NCBI GenBank assembly: GCA_026391835.1
Contig: JAPLDF010000075.1
Span: 1 to 64,000 of the forward strand
Reading direction: 5' to 3'
Source of the DNA: Bacteroidota bacterium
GTDB taxonomy: Bacteria; Bacteroidota; Bacteroidia; Bacteroidales; FEN-979
Length of the DNA: 64,000 bases
Shown: in pieces, positions 33,795 through 43,131 of the stretch
How the letters are laid out: the number at the start of each line of letters is the position of its first letter
Position numbering within the stretch: position 1 is the first letter of the stretch
The notes under the pieces: model-generated
Databases searched by the model: none
Seen by the model: only the letters and a program-made list of their open reading frames with translations
Told to the model about the DNA's origin: nothing
Made by a program: the position numbers and the translations under genes

Positions 33795-36415
33795 TCGAAG
33801 ATTATCTCGCCTGTTGCATCATCAATATTGTACTTGCCGAATTTTTTCAGCAGGCCGTCCCCGAACTGAAGGGATTGGATTTTCTTGTTTACCGTGGCTT
33901 TAACATCCCTGACACTGTTCTTGCCGATCCTGATTTCTTTGAGTGTTACCACTGCTTTATCAGCAACCGTGCCGTCCCCGAGGATTTTGGTGGGATCACC
34001 GTCAAAACTTGTTTTATCGATGACGCCGTCCTTGAGCAATTTGAGTGTTACAACAGGTGAAATAAAGACCTCTTTTTCCTTGGAGTCAAAGACGAAATCA
34101 GTTGTGATTCCATTGATATAACTGGTGGCCTGTCGCAGTCCATCCTTGGTTTTTGTAAAGGGAACGTTGTTTTCTTCGGGTTTCACCACCATTTCAATTT
34201 TGGCAGAAGGAACATTTTTGGAGATTTTTGTTTTTGGGACAAAATCGTTCCTGAGAATAGAAAATTCACTCCGCCTGTTCAGCTGATGTGCTGCCTCCTT
34301 AAGGGTAGTGGTCGTCAACAGGTTGATAATGGAGTCGTTGAGCACGGTCCCTGTTTTGATGGTAAATCCTTCCCTGATCACATCCTTGTTGAGTGTCCGG
34401 GGAACGCGCTCGCCATAACCCCTGGCCACAAGGCGATCAGGATCAATACCCCTGGAGATGAGGTAATCCACAACGCTTTGTGCCCTTTTCTGGGACAGGA
34501 TGTCATTTCGTTCATCGCTGTCGCGTGAGTCGGTATGAGATGCAAGTTCAATCACGATGTTTTCGTTGGCATCCAGGGTTTCTATCAGGCCCTGCAGGGA
34601 GTCACGGTACTGGGGCTTCAGATCCCATTTCCCAAGGTCATAGAGGATATCGGGCAGTACAACAGGTTTTCGCGGGATGGGGCGCAATGCGAAGTTGCGA
34701 ACCAGGTCTTTGCTTCGTTCAATTCCAACCGTTGTTTCCCTTCCTTTCTCATTGAAATAGTCCTTTTTGGTCACAAGAATATCATAGGTTGTTTTGGCCA
34801 GGATCTGCATTTTATTGAAGGCATAATGTCCTTTTTCGTCAGTATTGTATTCGAATGCCTTGCCGTCGGTTCCCACGATTCTGACCTTTGCCGAGGCAAC
34901 AGGTTGCAGCGTGCGGTCATCGGTGATAATTCCTTCAAGGGTGTAATATACCGGGGGAATAATGAAAGAGTAGACATCATCCCGTCCTTTTCCCCCGGGA
35001 CGGTTTGACGAAAACAGTCCTTGTTCCAGTTCATCCCCGTTGAAAACGATGCCGAAATCATCGGCAGGGGAGTTTATTGGCGATTTCATGTTCATTGGCT
35101 TGCTCCAGTGGTCGGTGGTCATCGCACCACCTGGTTTGTATGAACTGGTAGTTGCCCCGCTGGCATTGGAAAATGTGTTGTTGCCGAGCGTACTTTGCCA
35201 TTCGTAATTGGTAGAGCCGTCGATATTTGCAAATGTCTTGTTTTCAAGGGCACTCTGCCATTGATAGGTGTTTGCGATACCTGATTTTGACCGGGTTGAA
35301 ACGAAAATATCGAGCCCGCCCATTCCCGGCAGGCCGTTGGATGAATAATAGAGGATACTGTCGTTGCGGATAAACGGGAAAAGTTCATCGCCCGGTGTAT
35401 TGATCTCAGGGCCAAGATTTACCTTCACATATTTCCCGCCTTTTTTATCCTTTTTTGCCATCCAGATATCTTTTCCGCCAAAGCCGCCTGGTAAGTCGGC
35501 TGAGAAAAAGATGGTTTCATCGGAGCCGACACTCGGGTGTCCCATAATGGAGGATGAATCGCCTCCCAACTCTACTTTTTCAGGTTCCGACCAGGTTGTT
35601 CCGCCCTGGCGGCTGGACTTCATGATCGCGCATCCGTTTTTCCGTTTAGGATCATTCCAGCACCGTGTAAAATAATAAGATGAAAACCGGGCATTAAACT
35701 GCCCAACGCCGTCATTGGCCTTGGAGTTGATCATACCTTCGGCATCGGCAAGCACCGGCTTGCTCCAGTCTCCCTTGCGGTCGACACGTGAAAGAAAAAG
35801 GTCGGAAAATCCTAGTCCTGTCCAGTTGTCAACAACCCTTCCCTTGGCCCCGCTGCGGTCGGATGTAAAAAGAATTGATATGTATTTCCTGTCGGCATAA
35901 GCTGCTGCAAAATCATCCTCTTTGGAATTCAGCAGTTTTTCCCATTTCACGCCATATTTTGTAGGGTTTTCTATCCACCCTTTTGCCGTGGTACATGTAG
36001 CAATTCCAATATCGGCGCGGGGATCTGCAGGGCCTGCCAGTTTGTAGGCTTTATATTGTTTTATAGCTTCTTCATAATTCCCGTTTGCTTTAAGCATATC
36101 GGCATAAACAAGCAGGATCTTTGGATTGTCTTTTATGTAATTTGCATTGTTTACAAGTCTTTTATACGATGTTTCCGCCTTTTTGGTATTGTTCATCATC
36201 CGGTAACATTCGGCAATCCTGAGGGAAACACGATCGCGTTCTGCTTTGTTCTTTTTAATCTTTGAGTAGGCTTTCTGATATTTCTGCAAGGCAAGTAAAA
36301 ACATTTGGTCAGCATAGGCCGCATCTGCAGCTTTTGAAAATTTATTCTGTGCAAATGAGCCGGGAGCAGAAGCCAGTAATACCAGGATCAATAGAGATAA
36401 TATCGTGTAACGCAT
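33791..36415 (-). CDS. PorE-like OmpA-family protein with PD40 propeller and a C-terminal degenerate aspartic-protease-like domain
   Basis: 874 residues. Signal peptide MRYTILSLLILVLLASAPGSFA; TPR-like helices (about 25-140); PD40/WD40-type beta-propeller blades (about 170-470, for example FTSDRSGAKGR, FSADLPGGFGGKDIWMAKK, YYSSNGLPGMGGLDIF); a carboxypeptidase-regulatory-like domain (about 475-560); an OmpA-C domain (IVIELASHTDSRDSDERNDILSQKRA...LVARGYGE). This order matches PorE of the T9SS. The last 120 residues are an unusual extension resembling a retropepsin-like domain with D777-S-K in place of D-T/S-G. Between propeller strands, an insert near 375-430 contains two similar units, QWQSALENKTFANIDG and EWQSTLGNNTFSNASG. 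It likely anchors to peptidoglycan at the outer membrane. Confidence 0.8.
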   Translation of the reverse strand: MRYTILSLLILVLLASAPGSFAQNKFSKAADAAYADQMFLLALQKYQKAYSKIKKNKAERDRVSLRIAECYRMMNNTKKAETSYKRLVNNANYIKDNPKILLVYADMLKANGNYEEAIKQYKAYKLAGPADPRADIGIATCTTAKGWIENPTKYGVKWEKLLNSKEDDFAAAYADRKYISILFTSDRSGAKGRVVDNWTGLGFSDLFLSRVDRKGDWSKPVLADAEGMINSKANDGVGQFNARFSSYYFTRCWNDPKRKNGCAIMKSSRQGGTTWSEPEKVELGGDSSSIMGHPSVGSDETIFFSADLPGGFGGKDIWMAKKDKKGGKYVKVNLGPEINTPGDELFPFIRNDSILYYSSNGLPGMGGLDIFVSTRSKSGIANTYQWQSALENKTFANIDGSTNYEWQSTLGNNTFSNASGATTSSYKPGGAMTTDHWSKPMNMKSPINSPADDFGIVFNGDELEQGLFSSNRPGGKGRDDVYSFIIPPVYYTLEGIITDDRTLQPVASAKVRIVGTDGKAFEYNTDEKGHYAFNKMQILAKTTYDILVTKKDYFNEKGRETTVGIERSKDLVRNFALRPIPRKPVVLPDILYDLGKWDLKPQYRDSLQGLIETLDANENIVIELASHTDSRDSDERNDILSQKRAQSVVDYLISRGIDPDRLVARGYGERVPRTLNKDVIREGFTIKTGTVLNDSIINLLTTTTLKEAAHQLNRRSEFSILRNDFVPKTKISKNVPSAKIEMVVKPEENNVPFTKTKDGLRQATSYINGITTDFVFDSKEKEVFISPVVTLKLLKDGVIDKTSFDGDPTKILGDGTVADKAVVTLKEIRIGKNSVRDVKATVNKKIQSLQFGDGLLKKFGKYNIDDATGEIIFE

Positions 36416-36447
36416 GTAAACGCAATTTGGATTGCCTAATTAACGCA

Positions 36448-36455
36448 CAAATATA
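36448..36455 (-). promoter_or_regulatory. Promoter -7 element TATATTTG for the PorE-like gene
   Basis: TATATTTG on the minus strand lies 32 nt upstream of the ATG at 36415, a typical distance. No good -33 match is seen. It may also drive purM, whose start overlaps the PorE-like stop. Confidence 0.5.
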
Positions 36456-36477
36456 GATAAAAGTCTTATGAAGGCCT

Positions 36478-36516
36478 AAAAAAAATGGCTATCCCCTTGT
36501 TTTGGGACAGCCATTT
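36478..36516 (-). terminator. Terminator of secDF
   Basis: On the minus strand AAATGGCTGTCCC, an 8-nt loop, then GGGATAGCCATTT runs into a T tract of eight (A tract on the plus strand). The arms pair with one mismatch. It lies 18 nt after the secDF stop. Confidence 0.88.
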
Positions 36517-36534
36517 CCTGAAGGAATTTAAAAG

Positions 36535-39500
36535 TTATTTGGCTTTGGTTTTTAATGCAGCCAACTCTTTCTTTTCATTGCGGCGTTTCTGCCACATTAA
36601 AATGTCGTATGCAACCGGTGTTGCGTTAAACACAGATGAATAGGTACCGATGACAACCCCTACGATCAACGCAAAGGTGAATCCCCTGAGAACTTCACCA
36701 CCAAAAATAAAGATGATGATCAATGTAACGAGGGTTACACCTGATGTGTTGATGGTACGGCCAAGAGTGCTGTTGATAGCTGCATTGATATTCATGCCGA
36801 GGTCACGTTTCGGATAAAGCGCCCTGTATTCACGGATCCTGTCAAAGATAATAACTGTATCCATGATTGAATACCCGATGATGGTGAGCAGGGCGGCAAT
36901 AAAGGATTGGTCAACCTCCATGCCGAATGGCAATATCCCGTAGAACAGGGAAAATACCCCGATGATGATCAGGGAGTCATGGAACAGAGCCGTAACACCT
37001 CCGATACCAAACTGCCAGTTCTTAAAACGAAGAGCAATATACACGAAGATAATCACGAGGGAGAACAACACCGCCATGACCGCTTTCCAAATCAGTGAGT
37101 AGGAGATGGTGGGGTCAACGCGTTGTGAACTGAGTTCCCCAACGATTTTACCAGGTGTGTTGGCTTTAAAGTCCGACATGGTGAGAGGGGCTTTGTAGAA
37201 CCCTTTTACACCGTCAAAAAGCCTGCTGTTGACAATCGAATCCGATTGTTGTCCACGTTCGTTGATCATAAACTTGGTGGTGATCTTAACCTGGTTTTTA
37301 GGTCCGAAAGTTTTCACTTCAGGAGATTCACCAAATGTTTTGCGCAGGGATTCTCTTACATCACTGGTCGAGACATTCTGATCGAAGCGGACAATGTAGC
37401 TGCGGCCGCCCGTGAAATCAAGACCCGGGTCTAATCCGCGAACTGCAAGACTGATGAGACCAGGGACAATGATGGCAAGGGAAACGATGTACATTTTTTT
37501 ACGCAACCCGATGAAGTCGATCTTCGTGTTCTGGAACAGGTTGAATGTATATTTGTTCCCGGTTGTGATGTTCATATTCCTGTCGAGCATCCATTCGAAT
37601 ACAAGCCTGGCGATGAAGATGGATGAGAACAGTGACAGGAGCAGACCGATAACAAGCGTGGTGGCAAACCCCTGTACCGGGCCTGAACCAAAGATGTACA
37701 AAACGATACCTGTAAGAATTGTTGTAACGTGGCCGTCGATGATGGCTGACAATGCATGGTGGAAGCCATCTTTGACTACAAGACGCATTCCCTTGCCCGC
37801 CCGGATTTCCTCTCGCATTCGCTCATAGATGATAACGTTTGAGTCGACTGCCATGGCGAGTGTCAGCACGATACCGGCAATACCAGGAAGTGTGAGGACT
37901 GCGCCGATAGAGGCCAAAACCCCAAAAAGGAAGAAAACATTCGCAAACAGTGCGACATCGGCTACGTGACCTGCTCCGTTGTAATAGAGGGACATGTAGA
38001 GAAGTACCCCGATGAATGCAATGACAAATGAAAGCAAACCGGCATTGATGGATTCCTGTCCGAGTGACGGCCCTACTATTTCCTCTGCAACGATCCTGGC
38101 AGGGGCCGGGAGTTTACCGGCTTTGAGAATGTTGGCAAGGTCAAGCGCTTCTTCAACCGTCATTTCGCCACCAGTGATGGATGACATGCCGTTGGGGATT
38201 TCCCCGTTTACATTCGGGTAACTATAGATATATCCATCAAGTACGATGGCAACCTGTTTGCCTACATTTTCACCGGTGAGTCTTTTCCAGATACGTGCAC
38301 CTTCGCTGTTCATCGACATGGAGACTTCAACACGGCCGTTCTGATCATAATCCTGGCGTGCTGCAACAATCACATCACCGCCCAGAGCCGGGGAACCGTC
38401 TCTCGAGGTAACTTTCAAGGCAACGAGTTCAAGTACATCCTTTGCTTCAGAACGTGGTTTAACGGTCCAGGCAAGTTTCATGTCGCGGGGGAACATGCTT
38501 TTCGTCAGGCGAAGCATGTAGTTGATCCGTGCGGTATCTTTGATAAATGCACGACCGACCATGGCTGTCTGACCTGCCACATACTGTCCTTCCTTGTTCT
38601 GGTAAATTGCCGGGTTCAGATAGGCAAACAAGGGGTTCTTCTTGGCATAGTCTTCGAATGACTCTTTTTGCTTGTTGGCTGCCGAAGCTTTTGAGGTATC
38701 CTTGTCAAGCTGTTTGAGCAGGGCGTTGCCTTTGGATGTATCTGTTTTGGCAGTGTCGCCTTTCTTCAAGGCACTCTTTTTAGCAGGTTCCTTTTTCTCG
38801 GCGAAATCCTGTTTTGAAGCAATCGCCTTCGCTGTTGCTGCAGTATCTGATTTAAGTGTGCTGTCGGCCCTGGTGGAATCCTGGGTTGCAGAGAGGATCG
38901 ATTTCAGTTTTGTATTGGCCTCTGCAAAGAAAGGCTGGAGGTCAGGGAACTGGTATGTTTCCCAGAATTCAAGTTGCGCGGTGCCCTGCAGGAGTTTACG
39001 TACACGCTCGGGATCTTTGATACCCGGCAATTCGATCAGGATACGTCCGGCAGTCTGAAGCCTTTGAATGTTGGGCTGAACAACGCCAAACCGGTCAATA
39101 CGCGTTGTGAGGATATTATAGGTGCGGTCGATGGCCCCGTTGCTTTCCTCGCGGATGACCTTGATTACCTCATCGTTTGTGGAGTTGTAGTTTATTTTAT
39201 CTTTAAGTTCGACTGTGTTAAAGATGGCAGCCAGTTTGGCATTCGGATCCGTTTCCTTGAATGACTCGGCAAACAGGTCAACGAAGTCACGGGTACTTGT
39301 CTTTTCCTTGTTAATAGCCAGCAGGAGAGCTTTTAAAAATGTAGGATCCTGGTTGTATCCCGACAATGCACGAATCACATCGGGCACGGAAACTGCCATT
39401 GTCACGTTCATGCCGCCCTTTAAGTCAAGACCGAGATTGATTTCGCGCTCACGCACATCTTTCAACGTATACTTCTTCAGGAGAATATTGAAAACGTTGA

Positions 39501-39741
39501 CAGAGGCCATGGAGTCGTTAAAATATTCCAGGCGTGATTTAGAGATGGAGTCGTAATAGTATTCTTCTTTCAAGGAATTACCTTGCGCCAAGTTCTTGGC
39601 CATCGCTTTCACCTGTGGGGAGTTTGCGTAATCGTCGGATTTGCCTGAGTAATAGTAGCTGATGAACGTGAACGATAACTGGAATAAACAAACCAAAATG
39701 AAGGTGATCGCGAAAAATTTAACAACGCCTTTGTGCTGCAT
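36535..39741 (-). CDS. secDF: Fused protein translocase subunit SecDF
   Basis: 1068 residues from ATG 39741 (MQHKGVVKFFAITF); in-frame sequence up to 39795 reaches the promoter and is excluded. The SecD half has GLDLKGGMN, RIDRFGVVQPNIQRL and LPGIKDPERVRKLL; the SecF half has GLDFTGGRSYIVRF and YIALRF. Twelve membrane helices are expected. A Lys/Ala/Ser/Asp-rich insertion (about residues 290-370) is typical of Bacteroidota. It uses the proton gradient to pull proteins through SecYEG. Confidence 0.96.
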   Translation of the reverse strand: MQHKGVVKFFAITFILVCLFQLSFTFISYYYSGKSDDYANSPQVKAMAKNLAQGNSLKEEYYYDSISKSRLEYFNDSMASVNVFNILLKKYTLKDVREREINLGLDLKGGMNVTMAVSVPDVIRALSGYNQDPTFLKALLLAINKEKTSTRDFVDLFAESFKETDPNAKLAAIFNTVELKDKINYNSTNDEVIKVIREESNGAIDRTYNILTTRIDRFGVVQPNIQRLQTAGRILIELPGIKDPERVRKLLQGTAQLEFWETYQFPDLQPFFAEANTKLKSILSATQDSTRADSTLKSDTAATAKAIASKQDFAEKKEPAKKSALKKGDTAKTDTSKGNALLKQLDKDTSKASAANKQKESFEDYAKKNPLFAYLNPAIYQNKEGQYVAGQTAMVGRAFIKDTARINYMLRLTKSMFPRDMKLAWTVKPRSEAKDVLELVALKVTSRDGSPALGGDVIVAARQDYDQNGRVEVSMSMNSEGARIWKRLTGENVGKQVAIVLDGYIYSYPNVNGEIPNGMSSITGGEMTVEEALDLANILKAGKLPAPARIVAEEIVGPSLGQESINAGLLSFVIAFIGVLLYMSLYYNGAGHVADVALFANVFFLFGVLASIGAVLTLPGIAGIVLTLAMAVDSNVIIYERMREEIRAGKGMRLVVKDGFHHALSAIIDGHVTTILTGIVLYIFGSGPVQGFATTLVIGLLLSLFSSIFIARLVFEWMLDRNMNITTGNKYTFNLFQNTKIDFIGLRKKMYIVSLAIIVPGLISLAVRGLDPGLDFTGGRSYIVRFDQNVSTSDVRESLRKTFGESPEVKTFGPKNQVKITTKFMINERGQQSDSIVNSRLFDGVKGFYKAPLTMSDFKANTPGKIVGELSSQRVDPTISYSLIWKAVMAVLFSLVIIFVYIALRFKNWQFGIGGVTALFHDSLIIIGVFSLFYGILPFGMEVDQSFIAALLTIIGYSIMDTVIIFDRIREYRALYPKRDLGMNINAAINSTLGRTINTSGVTLVTLIIIFIFGGEVLRGFTFALIVGVVIGTYSSVFNATPVAYDILMWQKRRNEKKELAALKTKAK

Positions 39742-39792
39742 GAGTTCTAAATTTAAATGGATTGTATTTCTTAAGCCTTTTTTTTGAGGGTG

Positions 39793-39823
39793 CAAAATTA
39801 TAAAATTCCTTGGAAATAACCAA
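39793..39823 (-). promoter_or_regulatory. Promoter for secDF (TTG-N20-TAATTTTG)
   Basis: On the minus strand TTG at 39821-39823 and TAATTTTG at 39793-39800 are 20 nt apart; the ATG follows 51 nt after the -7 element. Confidence 0.65.
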
Positions 39824-39869
39824 TAGAATTAAAATTCAGATGCGATTTGTGATTAAAACATTTGATTTA

Positions 39870-40469
39870 TCAGGGTTTCATGCTGTTGTTGATTTCAAAA
39901 TAGAGCTTTTTAAGCATTTTCTGACCGCGGTTTTTAAATCCGGCGGTTTCTTCGTTCATGCGCCATTCAATTGAATCTGCCAGTTCTTTTTTCAGGTCGG
40001 GTTCAATCTGCGATATCCTGTACAGAATATCCATACAGTATATTTTGGCTGCAATTGCTTCACTCGTTTCCAGCAGCCATTCAAAGCTGATCATAATTAA
40101 TTTGCCAAGATGGCTTTCTGACGGCAGCGGGGAACGTGCAAGAATCCGCATGGAATGTCTTTTGAGTCCATCATGCCGGAATGTCGGCAGCAGGTCAATG
40201 ATTTCAAGGAGATGCGGGGCGATTAACTCCGGGTGTTTTTCTGAAACGGTGTCAATCACCCATGCAGCCCGCCTGCTGACAGGTTCAGTGTTGTTTGCAA
40301 ACGTACGGAACAATTCTTCAAATAACTCAGGTTTCTGGCAAACCAGGTCAGCTACAAGGTCGGTATTGCGCCGCGACATTTCCACGAGCAGCAAATCATC
40401 CAGGATTCCAGGTCCACTCATTAGCTTTATCGGTAAGGTAATAGCTGCAGATAAAGCGTATTGCTTCAT
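39870..40469 (-). CDS. HEAT-like repeat protein of unknown function
   Basis: 199 residues, no signal peptide expected from the internal start MSGPGILDDLLL at 40418, although the frame opens at ATG 40469. Helical pairs resemble HEAT repeats (PVSRRAAWVIDTVSEKHPELI, RHDGLKRHSMRILARSPLP, AIAAKIYCMDILYRISQIEPDLKKELA). Such proteins usually act as binding scaffolds. It is alone between secDF and the divergent arginine decarboxylase. Confidence 0.65.
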   Translation of the reverse strand: MKQYALSAAITLPIKLMSGPGILDDLLLVEMSRRNTDLVADLVCQKPELFEELFRTFANNTEPVSRRAAWVIDTVSEKHPELIAPHLLEIIDLLPTFRHDGLKRHSMRILARSPLPSESHLGKLIMISFEWLLETSEAIAAKIYCMDILYRISQIEPDLKKELADSIEWRMNEETAGFKNRGQKMLKKLYFEINNSMKP

Positions 40470-40560
40470 CCTCTGCTGGTTTTACCGCCCAAAAATACAA
40501 ACATTAAGGAAAACCTGTAATTTTTTTCGTTCTCACGGTCATTTCTTTTCTGCAATGATT

Positions 40561-40568
40561 TAACTTTG
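40561..40568 (+). promoter_or_regulatory. Promoter -7 element TAACTTTG for the arginine decarboxylase
   Basis: TAACTTTGC matches TAnnTTTG, 77 nt before the ATG at 40646. The long leader contains the direct repeat at 40582-40632. Confidence 0.5.
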
Positions 40569-40581
40569 CATAAATTTATCA

Positions 40582-40632
40582 ATCCGGGTGATTTACATTG
40601 TTCCTAAAAAGATGATCCGGGTAATTTACATT
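40582..40632 (+). repeat. 18-nt direct repeat in the leader of the polyamine operon
   Basis: ATCCGGGTGATTTACATT (40582-40599) recurs at 40615-40632 with one change (G to A). The copies start 33 nt apart, close to three helical turns, and lie between the -7 element and the start codon. They could be a protein binding site or an RNA element. Confidence 0.75.
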
Positions 40633-40645
40633 CAATAAATGTCCA

Positions 40646-42040
40646 ATGAAGAATAAATATATTGATCTGATTGAACAAACGTTTGAGTTTCCTCAACCTG
40701 AGTTTGAAGTGGTTGATAATGAACTCTATTTCCATAAAGTTCCATTGATGGATATCATCAAACAATATGGAACTCCACTTAAAATTAGTTACTTACCCAA
40801 GATAAGTTCGCAGATCCAGCGTGCAAAAAGGTTGTTCAACGTTGCCATGGCCAAGGTAGATTACCAGGGCGACTATCACTATTGCTATTGCACGAAGAGT
40901 TCACATTTCAGTTTTGTACTGGAAGAGGTACTTAAGAATGAGGTCCACCTGGAAACCTCCTCGGCATTTGACATCAACATCATCGAAGACCTGGCCGAAC
41001 GGGGATTGTTCAATAAGGACCGCTATATTATCTGCAACGGATTCAAGCGTCCGATGTACATCGAAAACATCGTGCACCTTGTGAACAATGGGTTTACAAA
41101 CGTGATACCGGTGCTGGATAATATTTTTGAGCTGGAAAAAATAGAGACGGAAATTCAGCATAAAGTAAAACTGGGCATACGTATTGCATCAGAAGAAGAA
41201 CCCAAGTTTGATTTTTATACCTCACGGCTGGGTATCCGGTACAACGATATCGTACCTTATTTCCTGGAGAAGATAAAAGACAATCCCAAGTTTGAACTGA
41301 AGATGCTTCACTTCTTCATCAATACCGGGATTAAGGACAAAGCATACTATTGGAATGAGTTAACCAAGAGTGTCCAGGTATATTGTGACCTGAAGAAACT
41401 TTGTCCTGAACTCACTGCATTGAACATCGGAGGAGGGTTGCCCATCAAGAACTCGCTCGAGTTTGTTTACGATTATGAATATATGGCCGAGGAGATCATC
41501 GCGCAGATACAAAGCATATGCGAACGAAATGAAGTTCCTGAACCCGATATCTTTACGGAGTTCGGATCGTTCACTGTTGGCGAAAGCGGTGCAGTCCTTT
41601 ATTCCATTATTGACCAGAAGCGGCAAAATGACCGTGAGATTTGGAACATGATCGACAGTTCTTTCATGAATACCCTTCCGGATACCTGGGCGATCAACCA
41701 GAAATTCATCCTTTTGGCCATCAACAACTGGGATGTGGAGTATGAACGGGTATTCCTGGGCGGACTGACTTGCGACAGCGAAGATTTTTATAATGCGGAG
41801 GAGCACAGCAATGCGGTATACCTGCCCAGGTTTAATCAAAGTGAGCCGCAGTATATCGGGATGTTCCATACAGGGGCCTACCAGGAGGCGATCGGCGGCT
41901 ACGGCGGAATCCAGCATTGCCTGATCCCTGCCCCGAAGCACGTCCTGATCGACCTCGATGAGGAAACCGATGAAATTACAACAAAGCTATGGTCCAAGGA
42001 GCAAAGTTTCAAATCAATGCTTAAAATACTTGGTTACTGA
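40646..42040 (+). CDS. Arginine decarboxylase-like PLP enzyme (fold type III)
   Basis: 464 residues. It shows the alanine-racemase-like barrel of fold type III decarboxylases: HYCYCTKSSHFSFV carries the likely PLP lysine (K84), GGGLPIKNS binds phosphate, and FTEFGSFTV matches the catalytic region. It is shorter than Escherichia coli SpeA and matches the form annotated as arginine decarboxylase in Bacteroidota. Substrate is inferred; agmatine would be the product. The next gene, 51 nt on, is deoxyhypusine-synthase-like, so the pair probably makes polyamines. Confidence 0.82.
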   Translation: MKNKYIDLIEQTFEFPQPEFEVVDNELYFHKVPLMDIIKQYGTPLKISYLPKISSQIQRAKRLFNVAMAKVDYQGDYHYCYCTKSSHFSFVLEEVLKNEVHLETSSAFDINIIEDLAERGLFNKDRYIICNGFKRPMYIENIVHLVNNGFTNVIPVLDNIFELEKIETEIQHKVKLGIRIASEEEPKFDFYTSRLGIRYNDIVPYFLEKIKDNPKFELKMLHFFINTGIKDKAYYWNELTKSVQVYCDLKKLCPELTALNIGGGLPIKNSLEFVYDYEYMAEEIIAQIQSICERNEVPEPDIFTEFGSFTVGESGAVLYSIIDQKRQNDREIWNMIDSSFMNTLPDTWAINQKFILLAINNWDVEYERVFLGGLTCDSEDFYNAEEHSNAVYLPRFNQSEPQYIGMFHTGAYQEAIGGYGGIQHCLIPAPKHVLIDLDEETDEITTKLWSKEQSFKSMLKILGY

Positions 42041-42091
42041 TTTGTGTCCCTGAGGTAAATTAATTTATTATTTTTGACAAAAACTTCAACA

Positions 42092-43117
42092 ATGAAAAAG
42101 AGTAAAAAATCAATTTTAAAAGAAGAGGTAAAGCACATTGATATCAAGGCGATCAACTCTACCAAGATCATCGATGCAATGCGCGACATGTCTTTCACAT
42201 CGCGTGATACCGCCGCCGCCGCTGACATCCTGAACATGATGATCAAAGATAAGGGATGCACGGTATTCCTTACCCTTGCAGGCAGCACCAGTGCGGGCGG
42301 ATGCATGCAGGTGTATGTTGACATGGTGAGGAGCAATATGATCGACGCCATTGTGGCTACAGGTGCTTCTATTGTTGATATGGACTTTTTCGAAGCGCTG
42401 GGTTATAAGCATTACAAGGGAACGCCCTATGCCGATGACAAGGAACTGCGGGCCAATTACATCGACAGGATCTATGATACGTATATTGATGAAGAGGAAC
42501 TGCAGCATTGTGATGCCACCATCAATAAAATTGCGAACACCCTCGAACCCCGTCCTTACTCGTCGCGGGAGTTTATCCGTGAAATGGGTAAATGGCTGGT
42601 GAAGAATTCGGTAAAGAAGGATTCGCTTGTCCAGGCCTGCTATGAGCACAATGTTCCCATTTTCTGCCCAGCTTTCAGTGACAGCAGTGCCGGTTTCGGA
42701 TTGGTAAAACATCAATGGGATAACCCCAAAAAGCATGTTTCCATCGATTCTGTCAAGGATTTCCTTGAACTTACCAAGATCAAAATGGTTGCGAAAACAT
42801 CAGGGCTGTTTATGATCGGGGGGGGGGTACCAAAGAATTTTGTCCAGGATACCGTTATTTGCGCTGAAGTTCTTGGGAAAGAGGTCCCGATGCATAAATA
42901 TGCCATTCAGATCACCGTAGCCGATTCACGGGATGGAGCCTGTTCCAGTTCAACGCTGAAAGAGGCCGCCAGCTGGGGGAAAGTAGATACTGTTTATGAA
43001 AAAATGGTATATGCCGAGGCAACCAGTGTGCTGCCGCTCATCGCCAGTTATGTATATCACAAAGGAGACTGGAAGAAACGCAAAAAATACGAGTGGACAA
43101 AAATGCTGGACAAATAG
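42092..43117 (+). CDS. Deoxyhypusine synthase-like protein (polyamine metabolism)
   Basis: 341 residues from ATG 42092. STSAGGCMQVYVDMV, IDAIVATGASIVDMDFFEALG and SWGKV (K297, where eukaryotic enzymes have the catalytic lysine) place it in the deoxyhypusine synthase family. Bacteria lack eIF5A, so a homospermidine-synthase-type reaction or another aminobutyl transfer is likelier than protein modification. The upstream decarboxylase supports a polyamine role. The reaction is not proven by sequence. Confidence 0.85.
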   Translation: MKKSKKSILKEEVKHIDIKAINSTKIIDAMRDMSFTSRDTAAAADILNMMIKDKGCTVFLTLAGSTSAGGCMQVYVDMVRSNMIDAIVATGASIVDMDFFEALGYKHYKGTPYADDKELRANYIDRIYDTYIDEEELQHCDATINKIANTLEPRPYSSREFIREMGKWLVKNSVKKDSLVQACYEHNVPIFCPAFSDSSAGFGLVKHQWDNPKKHVSIDSVKDFLELTKIKMVAKTSGLFMIGGGVPKNFVQDTVICAEVLGKEVPMHKYAIQITVADSRDGACSSSTLKEAASWGKVDTVYEKMVYAEATSVLPLIASYVYHKGDWKKRKKYEWTKMLDK

Positions 43118-43131
43118 ATAAACCAGGTTTA

